A DNA stretch of 64,000 bases from Eumeta japonica. Its lineage: Eukaryota > Arthropoda > Insecta > Lepidoptera > Psychidae. Numbering within the stretch: the stretch's first letter is position 1; each line of letters starts with the position of its first letter. The stretch lies in NCBI GenBank assembly GCA_005406025.1, contig BGZK01000224.1, positions 186,001 through 250,000 of the forward strand. The letters are read 5' to 3'. A program made the translations under genes and the position numbers. This document shows, in pieces, positions 62,285 to 64,000 of this stretch. The notes beneath the pieces are model-generated. The model worked only from the letters and a program-made list of their open reading frames with translations, was not told the origin of the DNA and ran no database searches.

Positions 62285-62450
62285 TCTCGCTTTAACTAAA
62301 AGTCACTTTCAAAATTAATTTTGCGTTCAGTGTCTTCCTTTTAACAGGTCTTGACCCTAACAACCGTTAAAGAGAGGACGTGGTATGAAAAGGTTATTTT
62401 AAAAGTGACTTTTTGTTAAATGTCAGTTAAAAAAGAGGCGGTGGAGGGGG
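62263..62450. mobile_element. MITE, copy 2 of the family at 36.8 kb
   Basis: The left end CTCTTCCACCACCTACC and the inverted right end CCTCCACCGCCTC pair; inner ends AAAAGTCACTTT and AAAGTGACTTTTT are inverted repeats. Interior GACCCTAACAACCGTTAAAG then AGAGGACGTGGTATG matches the 36.8-kb element. Confidence 0.75.
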
Positions 62451-62811
62451 GATTGTTAAAATTTACGTTAAAAGAAAGTTAAATGGCAATTATATGAAAA
62501 TAGTATACCGTGTATGAATATTTTAATGAAAAAAAAAAACCCTATGGGAGTGAACTGTTCGGTTATCAGGTTGTTTCATGTCATTTCTAAGCGTTGTAAT
62601 AATCTTATTAATTATTTATTACTTTGCATATAAGCGAAAAAAGCACAACTCTAGATTCTTGCCTATTTTCCTCATAGTGAATCAGTGTCTGGAATGGGTG
62701 GTCATGTTAATGTCGATAACAATACATTAATGACGTATTTCAAGTGTAATAAGTAATTAATGAATTGTCCGTCGATTACTTACCACATAAAAAAAATGTT
62801 TTTGATTTGAT

Positions 62812-63600
62812 TTGAGCTGTTGTCGTTTTATGATGAGGAAAAACCACAAACGTTTCTTGGGAGACAACGCGATTGTTAACGTATGTGTTTTAAAACCACG
62901 ACGCGCTCGACTTAAAACGATAGCTCGAGATCGCAAGCTCTTGCTAATAGCTCAATTTCCTCGCTCGATGAACAGTTTTACATACTATTTTAAATTGCCA
63001 TCTAAAATCATCATCGTTTTGACTCATTTTCGCGATCTTAGTCATAACGTTCCAAAAGGTTCAAGCTACATCGGATGACATTCTTTTTTCAGAATCGATC
63101 CGTATCACCCTACAGATGATGCACGTCCCGCCACAATCTTATCATATCGGAGATGTTTGGGACCTCCAGTCCCCCGTGCCGGTCCGGTGTAGGTCAAGCG
63201 CGACGTCGTCGCGCGCGACGGCGTTCCGTACCTATGGATAAACGCGCTATCAGACTCACGGAGCCAGTGTTCTAAATAGATTCATATTAAAAAGTTATCG
63301 CTCATTTCGTAAAGGCAAAGAGCTCGCCGCTCGCCCGTCATCAAACACCGATGGATGTAATATTTTCATGTATAGTCATTATACAACACGAACGAAACAT
63401 AGAATTGCTTTGTACTACACTAGGTAAAAAAAAATGCTGTAGCATTAAACAGAGTCGCACGCGCACCCGGAAGCGTGTTTAATTTCATCCAAGGGCACGA
63501 TCGCGTGAACTCGCCGCGCGGACGTCGCCGCACTGCGCGACACAGGATGTTTCGAAATTTCATAGCGATATTTATGGTTCAATTATCATAGTTCAATTTC
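62812..63600. other. CpG-rich patch with 14-bp CpG palindrome, unidentified
   Basis: CGTCGCGCGCGACG near 63209 is a perfect palindrome inside GCGCGACGTCGTCGCGCGCG. On the minus strand a 58-codon frame is open from about 63290 to 63112 (contains TYTGPARGTGGPKHLRYDKI) with a possible 3' splice site ATTTAG before it. I cannot assign a family; it could be a transposon piece or an off-window gene's exon. Confidence 0.3.
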
Positions 63601-63737
63601 ACACAATTATGAAATCAATCTTAGCAAAAGTCAGAGATTGACGTGCTTTCAGAGTCACGGAGCGTGCGTGGTTCGATATAACTCATTTTATAGAACCACA
63701 GGGTCAATCAGCTCTTGAAGTTTAGGAATACACGTTT

Positions 63738-63964
63738 GGGGCCATCCATAAATTAATGTGCCAAAGCGCGACAAGGAGCAGGTCAAAAGCTTTGTGACGT
63801 CAAATCCGAAATACGAAAACGAAAAAAGGTTTATGTCTTTTGTTTTGTCCAATATTTAAAGTATTATGAACAAAAAAAAATTAAAAACTACCGTTTTCAT
63901 TTACGTGTGACCACCTAAGACAAGGGGCGGGGGGGTCAAAAACCTTATAATTTATGGATAGCCC
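63738..63964 (-). mobile_element. MITE 'GGGGCCATCCATAAATT', full copy
   Basis: A 227-bp element with termini GGGGCCATCCATAAATTAAT and the inverted AATTTATGGATAGCCC. The interior (AAGGAGCAGGTCAAAAGCTT, then GGTTTATGTCTTTTGTTTTGTCC and CATTTACGTGTGACCACC) is the inverse of 59273-59479. No target duplication is obvious. Confidence 0.88.
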
Positions 63965-64000
63965 ATTTCAGTTGTGAGTCGACAATAGAAACTCGACACG

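Noticed and set aside
1..64000. CRISPR array, operon, phage or other prokaryotic system
   Set aside because: No spaced short identical repeats, no ribosome-binding-site-led gene strings; genes are intron-split and insect-like.

Overview
The window is nuclear DNA of an insect, most likely a moth or butterfly. It is strongly AT-rich, its genes are split by introns with GT-AG borders, and it is filled with interspersed repeats I recognise from lepidopteran genomes: the 'GGCTTCGCCCGCG' repeat, LINE 3' ends reading 'GGGAAATAGGCGTKAG', the 'GGGTTCCGTAGC...CTCGCACTTGGCC' repeat, and tRNA-headed SINEs. No prokaryotic or organellar features were seen. The order assignment is inference from these repeats, not from a database search.

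Layout. 1-3.4 kb: AT-rich, no gene. 3.4-6.3 kb (minus): a complete three-exon gamma-glutamylaminecyclotransferase gene (GGACT / Tina-1 family, 154 aa). 6.3-9.2 kb: repeats, including a mariner relic broken by a (TA)n tract. 9.2-19.7 kb (minus): a complete ten-exon Trm1/TRMT1 gene (tRNA guanine-26 N2-dimethyltransferase, 557 aa by my splice model), which appears to include a 16-nt microexon. Its introns hold a 3.0-kb hAT transposon with a perfect 8-bp target duplication, an older DDE transposase relic, a MITE and a LINE tail. 19.7-25.4 kb: an intergenic stretch of repeats between divergent genes. 25.4 kb (plus): the first coding exon of pyruvate dehydrogenase kinase (Pdk), facing away from Trm1.

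25.5-64 kb: I found no further Pdk exon. If Pdk is intact, its first intron runs past the end of the window (more than 38 kb). This stretch holds one credible small coding exon (49,482-49,865, basic coiled coil resembling THAP-protein C-termini), several GC-rich islands that could be promoters or 5' exons, two tandem arrays (43-bp units; about 35/70-bp units), a 1.35-1.38-kb tandem duplication whose copies differ almost only by small deletions in the second copy (possibly an assembly artefact), and many small terminal-inverted-repeat elements. Several of those elements belong to families with two or three copies in this window.

The three recognised genes are ordinary metabolic or tRNA-modification genes with no evident joint function. 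I did not find a convincing undescribed biological system. The most useful leads are the Trm1 microexon, the deletion-biased duplication, the THAP-like exon and the MITE families.
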